A stretch of DNA of 64,000 bases from Jatrophihabitans sp. (GTDB lineage: Bacteria > Actinomycetota > Actinomycetes > Mycobacteriales > Jatrophihabitantaceae), in contig DASWNX010000021.1 of the NCBI GenBank assembly GCA_036399055.1, positions 1 through 64,000 on the forward strand, given 5' to 3'. The translations under genes and the position numbers were made by a program. Below, piece after piece: positions 25,340 through 34,164 of the stretch. A model generated the notes under the pieces. That model saw nothing but the letters and a program-made list of their open reading frames with translations, did not search any database and was not told the DNA's origin. How positions within the stretch are numbered: the first letter of the stretch is position 1; each line of letters starts with the position of its first letter.

Positions 25340-26191
25340 TCACAGGTCCTTGCGCGTGAAGGACGTCGCCGCCAAACCCCACACCATCGCCACCCACACC
25401 GCGGCCCACGCAAGGTAGCCGAGCGTCAACGGCGCCGCGCTCAGAAATGGAAAGGCTTGGCCGTCCGAGCCGCCGAACACGGCCAGCGCGGACGGGTCCT
25501 GAAAGGCGTTCATCGCCCCGCGCCACAGGCCGTCGGTGGGCAGCAGCATCCGCGACACGGTGCCGACGCGGGCGACGGCCTCGTTGCCCAGCGACGCGCC
25601 CACGCCGCCCACCACCCCGGCCACCCAGGTCGTGCAGAACAGCCCGACCGCGACCACCCCCGAGGCCATCGGCGAGATGGCTGTTGAGAGCAGCACGGCC
25701 AGGGTGAGCAGCACGGTGGTCTGCGCGGCCAGCAGCGCCAGAGCGGCCACCGGCTGCGGCGGCCAGTAGTCCACCGTCGCCCGGACCACCAGGCACTGGG
25801 CCAGGCCCGCGAGCACGACGAAGCCGCTGCCGAAGGCCACCAGGCCCAGCCACTTGCCCAGCAGGAACGTCGACCGTCGGATCGGGCGGGCCAGCACGGC
25901 CAGCGCGATGCCCGACTCCGTCTCACCCGACAGCGTCGGCCCCGCGAGGAAGGCGGTGCCCAGCGCCGCGATGAGGCTGTAGCCGAACATCACCAGGTTG
26001 AGCACGATGGAGGCCGTCAGCCGGGCCTCACCGCTGGTGAGCGCGCTGCCGCCGGACTCCGCCGCCAGGCGCGAGAACCCCCAGCCGCTCAGCGCCAGCA
26101 GCACGACGGTGAGCGCCGCCAGGGCGAACAACACCCGCCGGCGGGCCGCCTCGCGCAGGGTGAGCGCGGCGATGGTCAGCACGGTCGTCAT
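25340..26191 (-). CDS. ABC-2-type transporter permease
   Basis: This 283-residue integral membrane protein has about six hydrophobic helices (first at about 22-38, last at about 253-273), with the ABC-2 feature GPTLSGETESGIALAVLARPIRRSTFLLGKWLG in the first cytoplasmic loop. Its ATG overlaps the ATPase stop (ATGA). It would form the channel of an exporter with the ATPase at 26188-27249. A decayed copy of its 3' end is at 21601-21714. Confidence 0.88.
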   Translation of the reverse strand: MTTVLTIAALTLREAARRRVLFALAALTVVLLALSGWGFSRLAAESGGSALTSGEARLTASIVLNLVMFGYSLIAALGTAFLAGPTLSGETESGIALAVLARPIRRSTFLLGKWLGLVAFGSGFVVLAGLAQCLVVRATVDYWPPQPVAALALLAAQTTVLLTLAVLLSTAISPMASGVVAVGLFCTTWVAGVVGGVGASLGNEAVARVGTVSRMLLPTDGLWRGAMNAFQDPSALAVFGGSDGQAFPFLSAAPLTLGYLAWAAVWVAMVWGLAATSFTRKDL

Positions 26192-27249
26192 CGCTTCCCC
26201 TCCGATCGGGCGTCCACTTCTGACCGCGCGTCGGCGCCGGCCCGCAGGATGCCGAGCAGGCGCTCCTCCAAGGTGATCCGCGCCGGCTCGACCGCGTGCA
26301 CCCGCGCTCCCAGGACGGCCAGGTCCCGCACCAGGTCAGGCACGGCCGCCGTGTCATCGTCGGCCGGCAGCGCCACGGTGAACCAGTCGCCGGCCCGCTC
26401 GAGTTTTCCGGCCGCGGCCAGCCGCTCCCGCGCCGCGGCGGAGACGCCGGTCAGGTGCAGCCGGAGCTCGCGCTGGCCCAGCAGCTCGGCGAGGGTGCCC
26501 GACGCCGCGACCCGTCCCCGGTCGAGGATGACCACCCGGTCACACACCCGCTCGACCTCGCCGATCAGGTGCGAGTTCAGCAGCACCGCCACGCCCCGGG
26601 ACTTCAGCTCCAGCACGATGTCACGCACGTCGACGCGGCCCAGCGGGTCCAGGGCGCTGGTCGGCTCGTCCAGCACGACCAGCTCAGGCCCGGCCACCAG
26701 GGCGACCGCCAGCCCGAGGCGCTGCTGCATCCCCTTGGAGAAGCCGCCCACCCGGTCGCCGGCGCGCTCGGCCAGGCCCACCAGCGCCAGGCACTCGCGC
26801 TGCTCGCGCGCGCTCACCTCGATCCCGGACAGCCGGACGTGCAGGGCCATCACCTCGGCCGCGCTCAGCCACGGCTGGTACCGGAAGAGCTCGGGCAGGT
26901 AACCGACACGGGCGCGGGCGGCCGGGTCGGCGGCGGGCCGCCCGAGCAGCATCACCTCTCCGGCGTCGGGGCGGACCAGGCCCAGCAGCATCTTGATCAC
27001 CGAGGTCTTGCCCGCCCCGTTCGGGCCGAGCAGCCCGACCACATCGCCGCGGCCGACCTCCAGCGACACGTCCTCGACGGCCTGGCGCTTGCCGTAGCGC
27101 TTGCGCAGGCCCGAGCACCAGACGGCCGGCGCCTGCGGCAGGTCGGCGACCAGCCGCGCCGCCTCGCGCTGCGCGGCGTCAGTGCCGACCGCGGGGTCAG
27201 TGCCGACCGCGGTGCCAGTGCCGACCGCGGCGCCAGAGGCGGCCGTCAC
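26188..27249 (-). CDS. ABC transporter ATP-binding protein
   Basis: The start is set at GTG 27249, overlapping the anti-sigma stop as GTGA. In 353 residues: a low-complexity N-terminus made of VGTxxA repeats (encoded by an 18-bp tandem repeat), then Walker A GPNGAGKTS, the signature FSKGMQQRLGLA, and Walker [14 protein letters not shown] with a following SH switch (LNSHLIGEVERV). The roughly 100-residue C-terminal extension is typical of export ABC-2 ATPases. It energises the adjacent permease. The operon sigma / anti-sigma / ATPase / permease suggests envelope-stress-linked export. Confidence 0.9.
   Translation of the reverse strand: MTAASGAAVGTGTAVGTDPAVGTDAAQREAARLVADLPQAPAVWCSGLRKRYGKRQAVEDVSLEVGRGDVVGLLGPNGAGKTSVIKMLLGLVRPDAGEVMLLGRPAADPAARARVGYLPELFRYQPWLSAAEVMALHVRLSGIEVSAREQRECLALVGLAERAGDRVGGFSKGMQQRLGLAVALVAGPELVVLDEPTSALDPLGRVDVRDIVLELKSRGVAVLLNSHLIGEVERVCDRVVILDRGRVAASGTLAELLGQRELRLHLTGVSAAARERLAAAGKLERAGDWFTVALPADDDTAAVPDLVRDLAVLGARVHAVEPARITLEERLLGILRAGADARSEVDARSEGKR
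27181..27234. repeat. 18-bp tandem repeat, three units, inside the ATPase gene
   Basis: Units AGTGCCGACCGCGG followed by GGTC, TGCC or CGCC. The length is in frame, giving the VGT-x-x-A repeats at the ATPase N-terminus. Confidence 0.85.
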
Positions 27250-28349
27250 TTCAGGCCCCGGGCGATCGACAGGACCTCGTCGGTGTCCAGCGAGCCGGCC
27301 ACCGCGGTCACCGCGCCGTCGGCCACCCACACCACGGCCGCGAGCGCCCGGTTGCGGGTCTGCAGCACGGTGGCCGGCACGCCGTTCACCTGGGACGGCT
27401 TGGTGGTGACCTCGTCAGCGGGCACCGGCAGCGGGAGGGTGGAGCCGTCGGCGGTGAACGCGCGTAGCTGCTCGGCGACCCGGTCGGGCAGCCCGGGCAG
27501 CGACAGCAGGTAGTCGCGCACCACCTCGAAGGCGACGCCGGACGAGGTCGCCGTGGGCGCGACGGCGCGGCCCACGATGAGGGCGGGAGCGCCCGCCGAG
27601 GACTTCCAGGTCTGGGCCACCCCCGGGCCGGCTGTCAGCCGCACCGAGCTGCCGTCCAGGCCGGGCGGCACAGGCGGCAAGGCCGTCCCCGCCTCGTCAG
27701 CGGCACGGGCGGCGCGCTCGGCCGAGAAGGTGAAGGTGGCATTCATCTTGCGGCCCACCTGGTAGACCGGCTCACCCCTGACGCCGCGGGGCAGGTCGGT
27801 CACCTCCGGCACGTCCAGGCCGCTTTCGGCTGCCGCGGCCGCCGCGTCGGCGACCTCGTGCACGTCCGGCTCGCTCGTCATCGCGAGCGTGCCGTACGCG
27901 CTCAGGTCGGGCAGCGCGATGAGGTCGGCGGCGCTGAGGTTGAGCGGGGCGATCTGCTCGGTGCGGAAGATCTGCAGCCAGTCGTTGGCCGCGGCCGTGC
28001 CGGCGCCTGCGAAGACCACGGCCACGGCCAGGGCCGCGACGACCGGGCGGCGCAGGAGTTCCCGCCACCGTCCGGCACGGGCCTGCGCAGGGGGCCGGGC
28101 CGGCGCGGGAGCCCGCTCGGGCGCGGCGGCGGGCAGGGCAGTCGACAGCCGCCGCCAGGCCGCGGCCATGTCGAGGTCCCCGGCGCTCTCGCCGGCCAGC
28201 GCCGCGCCGACCAGGGTGGCGTCGGAGCGGGTGGCGGCCAGCGCGTCGAGGCACTGCGGGCAGCCGGCGACGTGCCGGCGGTCGGCGTCACTCACCCCGG
28301 CCGGCTCGTCGAGCAGCCGGCGCAGCGCGCCTTCAGTCAGATGACCCAT
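27246..28349 (-). CDS. anti-sigma factor-like membrane protein with zinc-finger (HxxxCxxC)
   Basis: In this 367-residue protein the N-terminal RRHVAGCPQC (H26, C30, C33) is the zinc-associated anti-sigma motif. A single helix at about 105-122 (VVAALAVAVVFAGAGTAAA) crosses the membrane, and a large extracytoplasmic domain follows. The gene overlaps the sigma gene by 17 bases and the ATPase gene by four, so it is the expected partner of the ECF sigma factor. The external domain probably senses an envelope or substrate signal. Confidence 0.85.
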   Translation of the reverse strand: MGHLTEGALRRLLDEPAGVSDADRRHVAGCPQCLDALAATRSDATLVGAALAGESAGDLDMAAAWRRLSTALPAAAPERAPAPARPPAQARAGRWRELLRRPVVAALAVAVVFAGAGTAAANDWLQIFRTEQIAPLNLSAADLIALPDLSAYGTLAMTSEPDVHEVADAAAAAAESGLDVPEVTDLPRGVRGEPVYQVGRKMNATFTFSAERAARAADEAGTALPPVPPGLDGSSVRLTAGPGVAQTWKSSAGAPALIVGRAVAPTATSSGVAFEVVRDYLLSLPGLPDRVAEQLRAFTADGSTLPLPVPADEVTTKPSQVNGVPATVLQTRNRALAAVVWVADGAVTAVAGSLDTDEVLSIARGLK

Positions 28350-28971
28350 GACGGTTCAACTCCTTGCGCAAAGCGGATTCGGCGCGCCGCACGGTGGTGC
28401 CGACGCTGCCGGGGGACATGTCGAGCGCCGCGGCGAGGTCGGCGTAGCTCAGGCCGCTGTGCCGCAGCACCAGGGCCATGGCCTGCTTGCGGGGCAGCCG
28501 GCCCAGCGCCGCACGCACCCGGCCGCGCTCCTCCAGCGTCACCACCGCCTCGGCCACGTCGGACACGACGGCGTGCTCCGCCGCGGCGGCGATCTCCTCC
28601 CGCGACGTCCGACGACGCCCCGAGCGGAGCAGGTTCAGCGCGGTGTGGGCGGCGGCGACGACGAGCCAGCCGGAGGCTTGGTCGGCCGCCACCGAGGAGC
28701 GGTTGAAGGACAGGAAGACCTCCTGCGCGACGTCTTCGGCCTGGTCACGCGAGCCCAGCACCCGGGCGGCCACGCCGACGACCTGCTGGTAGTCGCGGCG
28801 AAAGACCTCGTCCAGGTCGGCGCGCACGGCGCCGCGGGCCGAACCCGACACCGCCACCCGCTCCGTCCTCTCGTCCCGCCCCTTCGCCGCTACGGCGATC
28901 GCTTCGGGGGCCGCACCGCGGGCCGCCATGACGGCCGCGCCTGCCGCTCCCCCACGCCGAATCAGGTCCAT
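28333..28971 (-). CDS. ECF-type RNA polymerase sigma factor
   Basis: This 212-residue sigma factor has region 2 (EVFRRDYQQVVGVAARVLGSRDQAEDVAQEVFLSF, about 54-90) and region 4 (ALGRLPRKQAMALVLRHSGLSYADLAAALDMSPGSVGTTVRRAESALRK). About 50 N-terminal residues precede region 2, so the true start could be later than ATG 28971. It heads the anti-sigma/ABC operon and likely autoregulates it; the promoter sequence was not identified. Confidence 0.9.
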   Translation of the reverse strand: MDLIRRGGAAGAAVMAARGAAPEAIAVAAKGRDERTERVAVSGSARGAVRADLDEVFRRDYQQVVGVAARVLGSRDQAEDVAQEVFLSFNRSSVAADQASGWLVVAAAHTALNLLRSGRRRTSREEIAAAAEHAVVSDVAEAVVTLEERGRVRAALGRLPRKQAMALVLRHSGLSYADLAAALDMSPGSVGTTVRRAESALRKELNRHGSSD

Positions 28972-29110
28972 GTCTCTACAGCACCGCCGGGCTCAAGAAT
29001 GTGACATCCAGCGGACACAGTGTCCCCCGAACGAGGCCAACGCAGAGCTCGGACGCGTCCGGCCGGACGTCCTGTCTTGTCCCATCCCATAAAGAGCAGC
29101 GCCCACTGGG

Positions 29111-29374
29111 GTGTATGTGCCCCAGCAACTCGTATTAGGGCACTCGGCGAAGCTACTGGCGCTGCTGCCATCGCGTCCGATCTTCTCCTCCGAAGACGCT
29201 GTCGCAGCCCTCCCCGCTCCGCGAAGCAGCGTCTTCGCCGCCATCAACCGCCTGCGCGACGCCGGCGTGCTGCGTGCGCTCACTGATCGAAAACGCGACC
29301 AGGTGTGGGGGGCAAGCCTGATCCTCGCTGAGTTGGACGACTTGGGCGTCCGGATCGCGCAAGCAAGCACCTGA
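29111..29374 (+). pseudogene. C-terminal remnant of a Fic-family protein
   Basis: The 87 codons encode a winged-helix-like tail (RSSVFAAINRLRDAGVLRALTDRKRDQVWGA, then LDDLGVRIAQAS) of the sort that closes Fic AMP-transferase proteins. The Fic domain with its HPFxxGNGR motif is absent, and no upstream reading frame carries it. It could alternatively be a free-standing small DNA-binding protein. It lies between the sigma operon and the permease gene. Confidence 0.5.
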
Positions 29375-29424
29375 CACGACCTTGCGCGCGATCGCGGCGC
29401 CGACTGGAGGTCAGCCGCGCGGGC

Positions 29425-30921
29425 TCACTCGTGGGTTCGGCCGGCTGCCAGGCCCGCCTGCTCCGGATCGGCAGAGCGCGTGTTCGGCGACAGCCGGGCA
29501 TGGCGATAGCCGTAACCCAGGTAGATGACCAGGCCGAGCGCGAGCCACACCGCGAACCTGAGCCAGGTGGCGATGGTCAGATTCAGCATCAGGTAGAGGC
29601 AGGCCAGCACGGACAGAATGGGGATGAACGGCGACCACGGCACCCGGAAGGGCCGATTGATCCCGGCTTCGCTCCGGCGCAGGATCGGGATCGCCGCTGA
29701 CACGATGAGGAACGCGAACAGGGTCCCGATGCTGACCAGGTTGGCGAGGGCTTCCAGCGGGACGAAGCCGCTGAGGGCGGCCACCAGGACCGTCACCACC
29801 GCAGTGATGCGCACCGGGGTTCCGAATCTGGGGTGGATGGCGGCCACCGACTTGGGCAGCAAACCGTCGCGGGCCATCGCGAAGCCGATCCGGCCCATGG
29901 TGATGATGCAGACCAGGATGACCGAGGTCAGGCCGCAGACGGCGGCGATCGAGATGAGGGTGCCGGCCCAGCTGGCCCCTACGGCGTCGAACGCCGAGGC
30001 CAGGGGCGAGCCCTCGCTGAGCTCGCCGTAGCTCACCATCCCGGTGACCACCGCCGAGACGCCGATGTAGAGGGCGGTGGCGATGGCGAGTGTCCCGAAC
30101 AGCCCCAGCGGCAGGTCCCGGGACGGCTTGCGGGTCTCCTCGCTCATGTTGGCGACTGCCTCGAAACCGCTGTAGGCGAAGAACACCACAGCCGCCGCGG
30201 TGAGGATCCCCCCGATGCCGAACGCCTCCGGGGGCAGCCCGAACACCGCCTGCGCCACCGTCCGCTCCGCCCCTTTGGGGGAGGTTGCCGGGCCGGCGGA
30301 CCCCGGCACGAACGGGCTCCAGTTACTCAGCTTCACGAAGAACGCGCCGGCCACGATGATGAACAGGCAGACCGCCACCTTGACCACCACCAGCGCGTTG
30401 GTCACCCTGGCCGACTCCCTGATGCCCAGTGCGGCGATGACGCCGAGCACGACGGTGATCGCCATCGCGCCGACATTGACCGTCGCGTCCTCACCGAAGA
30501 TCGAAGTCGGCAGCGAGAAGAGGTTCTGCAGGTACCCCGACCACCCCCGGGCGACCACCGCGGCGCCGAGGGCGAATTCCAGCACGATGTCCCAGCCGAT
30601 GATCCACGCGACCAGTTCGCCGATGCTGACGTAGGCGTAGCTGTAGGCGCTGCCGGCGGTGGGGACTCCGGAAGCGAGCTCGGCGTAGCAGAGCGCGGCC
30701 AGCAGGCTCACGACGCCCGCGATCAGGAACGAGATGACCACCGCCGGGCCGGCGTGGTTCTTCGCCTCGACACCGGTGAGCGTGAAGATGCCGGTGCCGA
30801 TCACCACGCCGACTCCCAAGCCGGTCAGGTCCACCGCCCCCAGCCGTTTTCGCAGGCCCGTGCCCTCGTCGGCGCCCTGGGACAGCAGATCCTCAACCCG
30901 CTTCTTGCGCAACAAGTCCAT
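29425..30921 (-). CDS. APC-superfamily amino acid permease
   Basis: This 498-residue protein has about twelve hydrophobic helices and the APC N-terminal signature GVGVVIGTGIFTLTG (unwound helix 1). YAELASGVPTAGSAYSYAYVSIGE and FFAYSGFEAVANMSEETRKPSRDLP are the typical cationic-amino-acid-transporter (CAT/YfnA-like) segments. It imports or exchanges amino acids across the plasma membrane. Monocistronic on the minus strand. Confidence 0.92.
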   Translation of the reverse strand: MDLLRKKRVEDLLSQGADEGTGLRKRLGAVDLTGLGVGVVIGTGIFTLTGVEAKNHAGPAVVISFLIAGVVSLLAALCYAELASGVPTAGSAYSYAYVSIGELVAWIIGWDIVLEFALGAAVVARGWSGYLQNLFSLPTSIFGEDATVNVGAMAITVVLGVIAALGIRESARVTNALVVVKVAVCLFIIVAGAFFVKLSNWSPFVPGSAGPATSPKGAERTVAQAVFGLPPEAFGIGGILTAAAVVFFAYSGFEAVANMSEETRKPSRDLPLGLFGTLAIATALYIGVSAVVTGMVSYGELSEGSPLASAFDAVGASWAGTLISIAAVCGLTSVILVCIITMGRIGFAMARDGLLPKSVAAIHPRFGTPVRITAVVTVLVAALSGFVPLEALANLVSIGTLFAFLIVSAAIPILRRSEAGINRPFRVPWSPFIPILSVLACLYLMLNLTIATWLRFAVWLALGLVIYLGYGYRHARLSPNTRSADPEQAGLAAGRTHE

Positions 30922-31007
30922 GACTCACGCTAACTCGCGTCGCGCGATCTCCGAAAACAGGCGCGCCCGCCCTGACCCGTGTCGCCACGACGCCGCGGCC
31001 CTGCCGC

Positions 31008-31901
31008 TCAGCCCAGTGCGCGGTCGATCAGCTCGCAGGCGTCCTGCAGCCGGGTGCCCAGGTAGACGCCGGGCAGGTTGCGGCGGCTGCGCGGGGACGT
31101 GAACGCGTTGCCGGCGTAGAACACCTTGACGCCCAGGACATTGGCGGCGTGCAGGGACTGGATGGCGCGAGCGCGGCCGGAGCTGAGGTGCGAGACGATG
31201 ACCGCCGCCCCGGCGTGGGTCGCGTGGATCGCGGTCTCAAGGGCGGGCACAGCGGTTTTCGCCCCGAGCAGGCGAACGGTCCACTGCTGGTAGCGAAGCA
31301 ACGTCGCCAGCGCCTCCAAGCCGATGGTGTGCAGATCGGTCGGCCCGCACGCCAGGACGATCGTCGTCGGCCGGGCAGGCGCGGGGGCATAGGCGGTCAG
31401 GGCCTCCAGCCAGGCCCGCGCCGCCTCGGTCGCGAGGTGCTCCTGTTCGACGTCGCAGCGTCCGGTCTGCCACCACAGCCCGATCTGCTGCATCGCCGGC
31501 AACAGCACGTCGTCTAGGCAGGGCCCCAGGCCAAGGGCGCCTTGAGCCCGGGTGAGGTGCTGGCGCACCGCGAGGGGATCAGAGCGCTCAGACGCGGCGA
31601 GCACGTCGGCGACGAACTCGCTGGCAGTGCCGGTGAGCTGGAGCAACTCGCGCACCGACTGGGCGGCCAGGCTTGCCCGTTTGCCCCGGGCGATCTCATC
31701 GCGCATCAGCCTGAGTCCGTGCAACTCCGCCGCGGAGTACCGGCGGTGCTTGCCCACACCTCGGACTACCTCCGGCATGTTGTACCGCAGTTCCCAGGAG
31801 CGCAGGGTCGGCATGGGGACGCCGAGCTGGCGTGCCGCCTCGGCGATCGGCACGCCGGGAAACTCGTTGCGCGGCTGCTCGCGACCGCTGGCAGCCACCA
31901 T
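31008..31901 (-). CDS. MerR-type regulator with B12-binding domain (CarH-like photoreceptor)
   Basis: It has a MerR helix-turn-helix (PIAEAARQLGVPMPTLRSWELRY, about 18-40), then a four-helix bundle with the CarH photoreceptor motif W-x9-EH (W144 to E154-H155), and a Rossmann B12 domain with D189-L-H191-T-I-G, the usual lower-axial His motif. CarH binds adenosylcobalamin, represses carotenoid genes in the dark and releases DNA in light. Start is uncertain: ATG 31901 is given, but a GTG at 32030 is in frame and would lie ten bases after the paralogue. No carotenoid genes are in the window. Confidence 0.88.
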   Translation of the reverse strand: MVAASGREQPRNEFPGVPIAEAARQLGVPMPTLRSWELRYNMPEVVRGVGKHRRYSAAELHGLRLMRDEIARGKRASLAAQSVRELLQLTGTASEFVADVLAASERSDPLAVRQHLTRAQGALGLGPCLDDVLLPAMQQIGLWWQTGRCDVEQEHLATEAARAWLEALTAYAPAPARPTTIVLACGPTDLHTIGLEALATLLRYQQWTVRLLGAKTAVPALETAIHATHAGAAVIVSHLSSGRARAIQSLHAANVLGVKVFYAGNAFTSPRSRRNLPGVYLGTRLQDACELIDRALG

Positions 31902-32039
31902 CAGTCGAAACCTGGCATGGCTGCCGGACCGTGCTGCGGGTGGCCGCTGGGTGTGCTGCTCATCGGTGTTTCCGTCGAGAGGGGAACCGGCGCATGAGGT
32001 GGAAGCCCGCCGGCCCCCAAAGCTTCGCACGCGGATCTG

Positions 32040-32786
32040 TCAGCGTCTATCAGCGTGCTCGGGCGGCGTGCCGGGGTCGGGCAGGGCAGCGACCCCCTTG
32101 AGCTTTGCCGTGTCCGTCCTGAGCCGAGATCTGAGGATGAGCGACGAGGCGTCTTGCAGCCGGGTTCCCAGATAGGTCCCGGGGAGGTCGCGTCGCAGTC
32201 TGGCGGTGGCGAACGCCTCCCCGGCGTAGAACAGCTCCGGCACCCAGGCCTCAGCCGAGCGAAGTGACTCAGCAGCGCGGTCATGGTTGACCCGCAGGTG
32301 CGACACGATCACCACAGCCGCGGGACGGCTGGCTCGGACCGCGGTCATGAGCGTGCGAGTGGACACCCGAGCCCCGAGCAGGCGACAGCCCTGCCCCTGG
32401 TAGCGGAGCAGGATCGCCAGGGCTTCCAAGCCCAGGCTGTGCCGGTCAGTCGGCCCGCACGCCAGGACGACAGGTGGGCCTGGATCGGGCGCGGGCGCCA
32501 GGACCTCATGACTCTGCAGCCAGGCCCGCGCGCATTCAGTGGCCAGCCGCTCCTTCTCGATCCCGCACTGGCCCCTCTGCCACAAGATTCCGATAGCGCG
32601 CATCCCAGGCAGCAGAACGTCATCGAGGCACGTGCCCAGCCCGCACGCTTGGGTGGCCTGCTCGAGTTCACAGCGCATCGCCGCCGGATCGTCGCGCTCG
32701 AACGCGGACAGGAACCGGAGAGCGAACTCGGCGGCAGGAGCGGCCGGGTCGGCGCTGTGCATGCGCTCGGGCTGCGAGAGACCCAT
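32040..32786 (-). CDS. B12-binding protein, HTH-less paralogue of the CarH-like regulator
   Basis: This 248-residue protein shares the helical bundle and B12 domain with its downstream neighbour (LDDVLLPGM, LATECARAWL, ACGPTDRHSLGLEALAILLRYQ) but lacks a DNA-binding domain. The B12 His motif D114-R-H116-S-L-G is kept. The photoreceptor motif reads W69-x9-E79-R80, so the second residue is Arg instead of His. It could bind cobalamin differently, or act as a co-regulator by forming mixed oligomers. It is upstream of and in the same orientation as the CarH-like gene. Confidence 0.82.
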   Translation of the reverse strand: MGLSQPERMHSADPAAPAAEFALRFLSAFERDDPAAMRCELEQATQACGLGTCLDDVLLPGMRAIGILWQRGQCGIEKERLATECARAWLQSHEVLAPAPDPGPPVVLACGPTDRHSLGLEALAILLRYQGQGCRLLGARVSTRTLMTAVRASRPAAVVIVSHLRVNHDRAAESLRSAEAWVPELFYAGEAFATARLRRDLPGTYLGTRLQDASSLILRSRLRTDTAKLKGVAALPDPGTPPEHADRR

Positions 32787-32999
32787 CTAACGCGCCTGGC
32801 CGCGGCGGCCGACGGAGGGCAGCACGGCGGGCAGACAGAACATGAGTTTCCTCTCAGCTGACTCGGTCTGCTCATCCTCACGAGCCTGTGACGGCCGCGG
32901 CAAGGAGCCGACCGCGCAAGAACCACATTGCATAGTCTCCAACCGGCTCCGGGCGGTCGTTTCGAGAGAGCATTCAAGGAACCACACCCGGAGGCCCGC

Positions 33000-33779
33000 A
33001 TGAGCGTTCAATCCGCCCCCTTTCTGACGCACCGCCCGTCCGCCCACTCAGAGCAGGGCCTGGGGCCGATCCTGCAGGCCCTCGACGGCCTCGTCGCTTC
33101 TGCCGAGCCCGCGGTTGTGTTCACCAGCGTCACCCGGCTGTGCGTGCCGTCGCTGTGCGATGCCGCCACGGTCGCCGTCATGACTGCCGAGCACGCGTAC
33201 AAGACCGCCTGGCCGTGGAACGGCGCCCACCACGAGGATCCCGCTCTCCTCAGGCAGGCGATGGCGGGCAAGCAGGTGGTCAGCCACAACGCGGTGCTCA
33301 CGCCGATACTCGGCAGGAGCATCGAAGGCGTCCCCGACTACCGGGGTGTTCTGACGATGGCCTTTCACACCTTGAGCCCCAGCGCCCACCACGGTGTGCT
33401 CGCCCAACTCGTCGTCGAGCGTGCGATGGCCGTGATCGAGCGTGAGCGCCTGGCCGAGATCCTGGCAGCCCGACAGGCCCAGGCCGACAATCTTCGCATC
33501 GCGTTGACGACCAACCGGTGCATCGGCACCGCTATCGGAATCCTGATGGCCAATCACAAGCTGACCAGCGAGGCCGCCTTCGACCTGCTGCGTCGAGTCA
33601 GCCAGCACAGCAACCGCAAGATGCACGATCTCGCCATCGACGTCATCGACACCGGCGCGCTCACGTTGCCCGCCGGCGTCACAGCGACACCGTCTCTGCC
33701 CAGCTCCCCCGACGAGTCGCCGTCAGCGCTCACCCGGCCCAGGCCACGCCCGTTTCCGCTTTGCACGCCGAGGCCGTGA
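33000..33779 (+). CDS. GAF-ANTAR-type transcription antitermination regulator
   Basis: Start ATG 33000, preceded by GGAGG. The 259-residue product has a degenerate GAF-like sensor (about 20-150) and an ANTAR RNA-binding three-helix domain (LTTNRCIGTAIGILMANHKLTS ... AFDLLRRVSQHSNRKMHDLAIDVI, about 165-215), then a Ser/Pro-rich tail. ANTAR proteins bind paired hexaloop hairpins in nascent transcripts to prevent termination. It is divergent from the B12 pair. Confidence 0.85.
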   Translation: MSVQSAPFLTHRPSAHSEQGLGPILQALDGLVASAEPAVVFTSVTRLCVPSLCDAATVAVMTAEHAYKTAWPWNGAHHEDPALLRQAMAGKQVVSHNAVLTPILGRSIEGVPDYRGVLTMAFHTLSPSAHHGVLAQLVVERAMAVIERERLAEILAARQAQADNLRIALTTNRCIGTAIGILMANHKLTSEAAFDLLRRVSQHSNRKMHDLAIDVIDTGALTLPAGVTATPSLPSSPDESPSALTRPRPRPFPLCTPRP

Positions 33780-33784
33780 CACCC

Positions 33785-34069
33785 ATGCCTGTCACAGCGC
33801 GGCGACGCTGGCACGCCGACATCGCCACCCGGCTGCAGGCCGGTGACCTGGCCGCCCTGATGGAGCTCTACGACGCGACCTCGGCCACCGTCTACGCCTA
33901 CGCCTTGCGGGCGCTCAGCTCGTGCGACGACGCCTGCCAGGCCACCCGAAACGCCTATCTCACCGTGTGGCAGGCCCCGCAGATCCTCAGCGACGTCCGG
34001 GTGCCGGTCGAGGTCAGGTTGGCCTCCCTCATCCGGGCGACCCCGGCTCTGACCTACGCCACCGCGTAG
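33785..34069 (+). CDS. short sigma-factor region 2-like protein
   Basis: This 94-residue product starts five bases after the ANTAR stop. TRLQAGDLAALMELYDATSATVYAYALRALSSCDDACQATRNAYLTVWQ follows ECF region 2 (helices 2.1-2.2) but is degenerate in the -10-binding part, and there is no region 4. Either a decayed sigma gene or a small sigma-like partner of the ANTAR protein. Both products end in a short unrelated tail. Confidence 0.55.
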   Translation: MPVTARRRWHADIATRLQAGDLAALMELYDATSATVYAYALRALSSCDDACQATRNAYLTVWQAPQILSDVRVPVEVRLASLIRATPALTYATA

Positions 34070-34164
34070 GCCTGTACCTCAATCTCTTTTCCTCAACAGT
34101 GAAAACCCTGATCACCGAATCTAACGGCAGGATTCCTGCCTGGATCGGGGAGCAAGCTGAGCTG

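Noticed and set aside
29111-29374. Full toxin-antitoxin unit with Fic
   Set aside because: The Fic catalytic motif and any partner gene are missing; only a tail remains.
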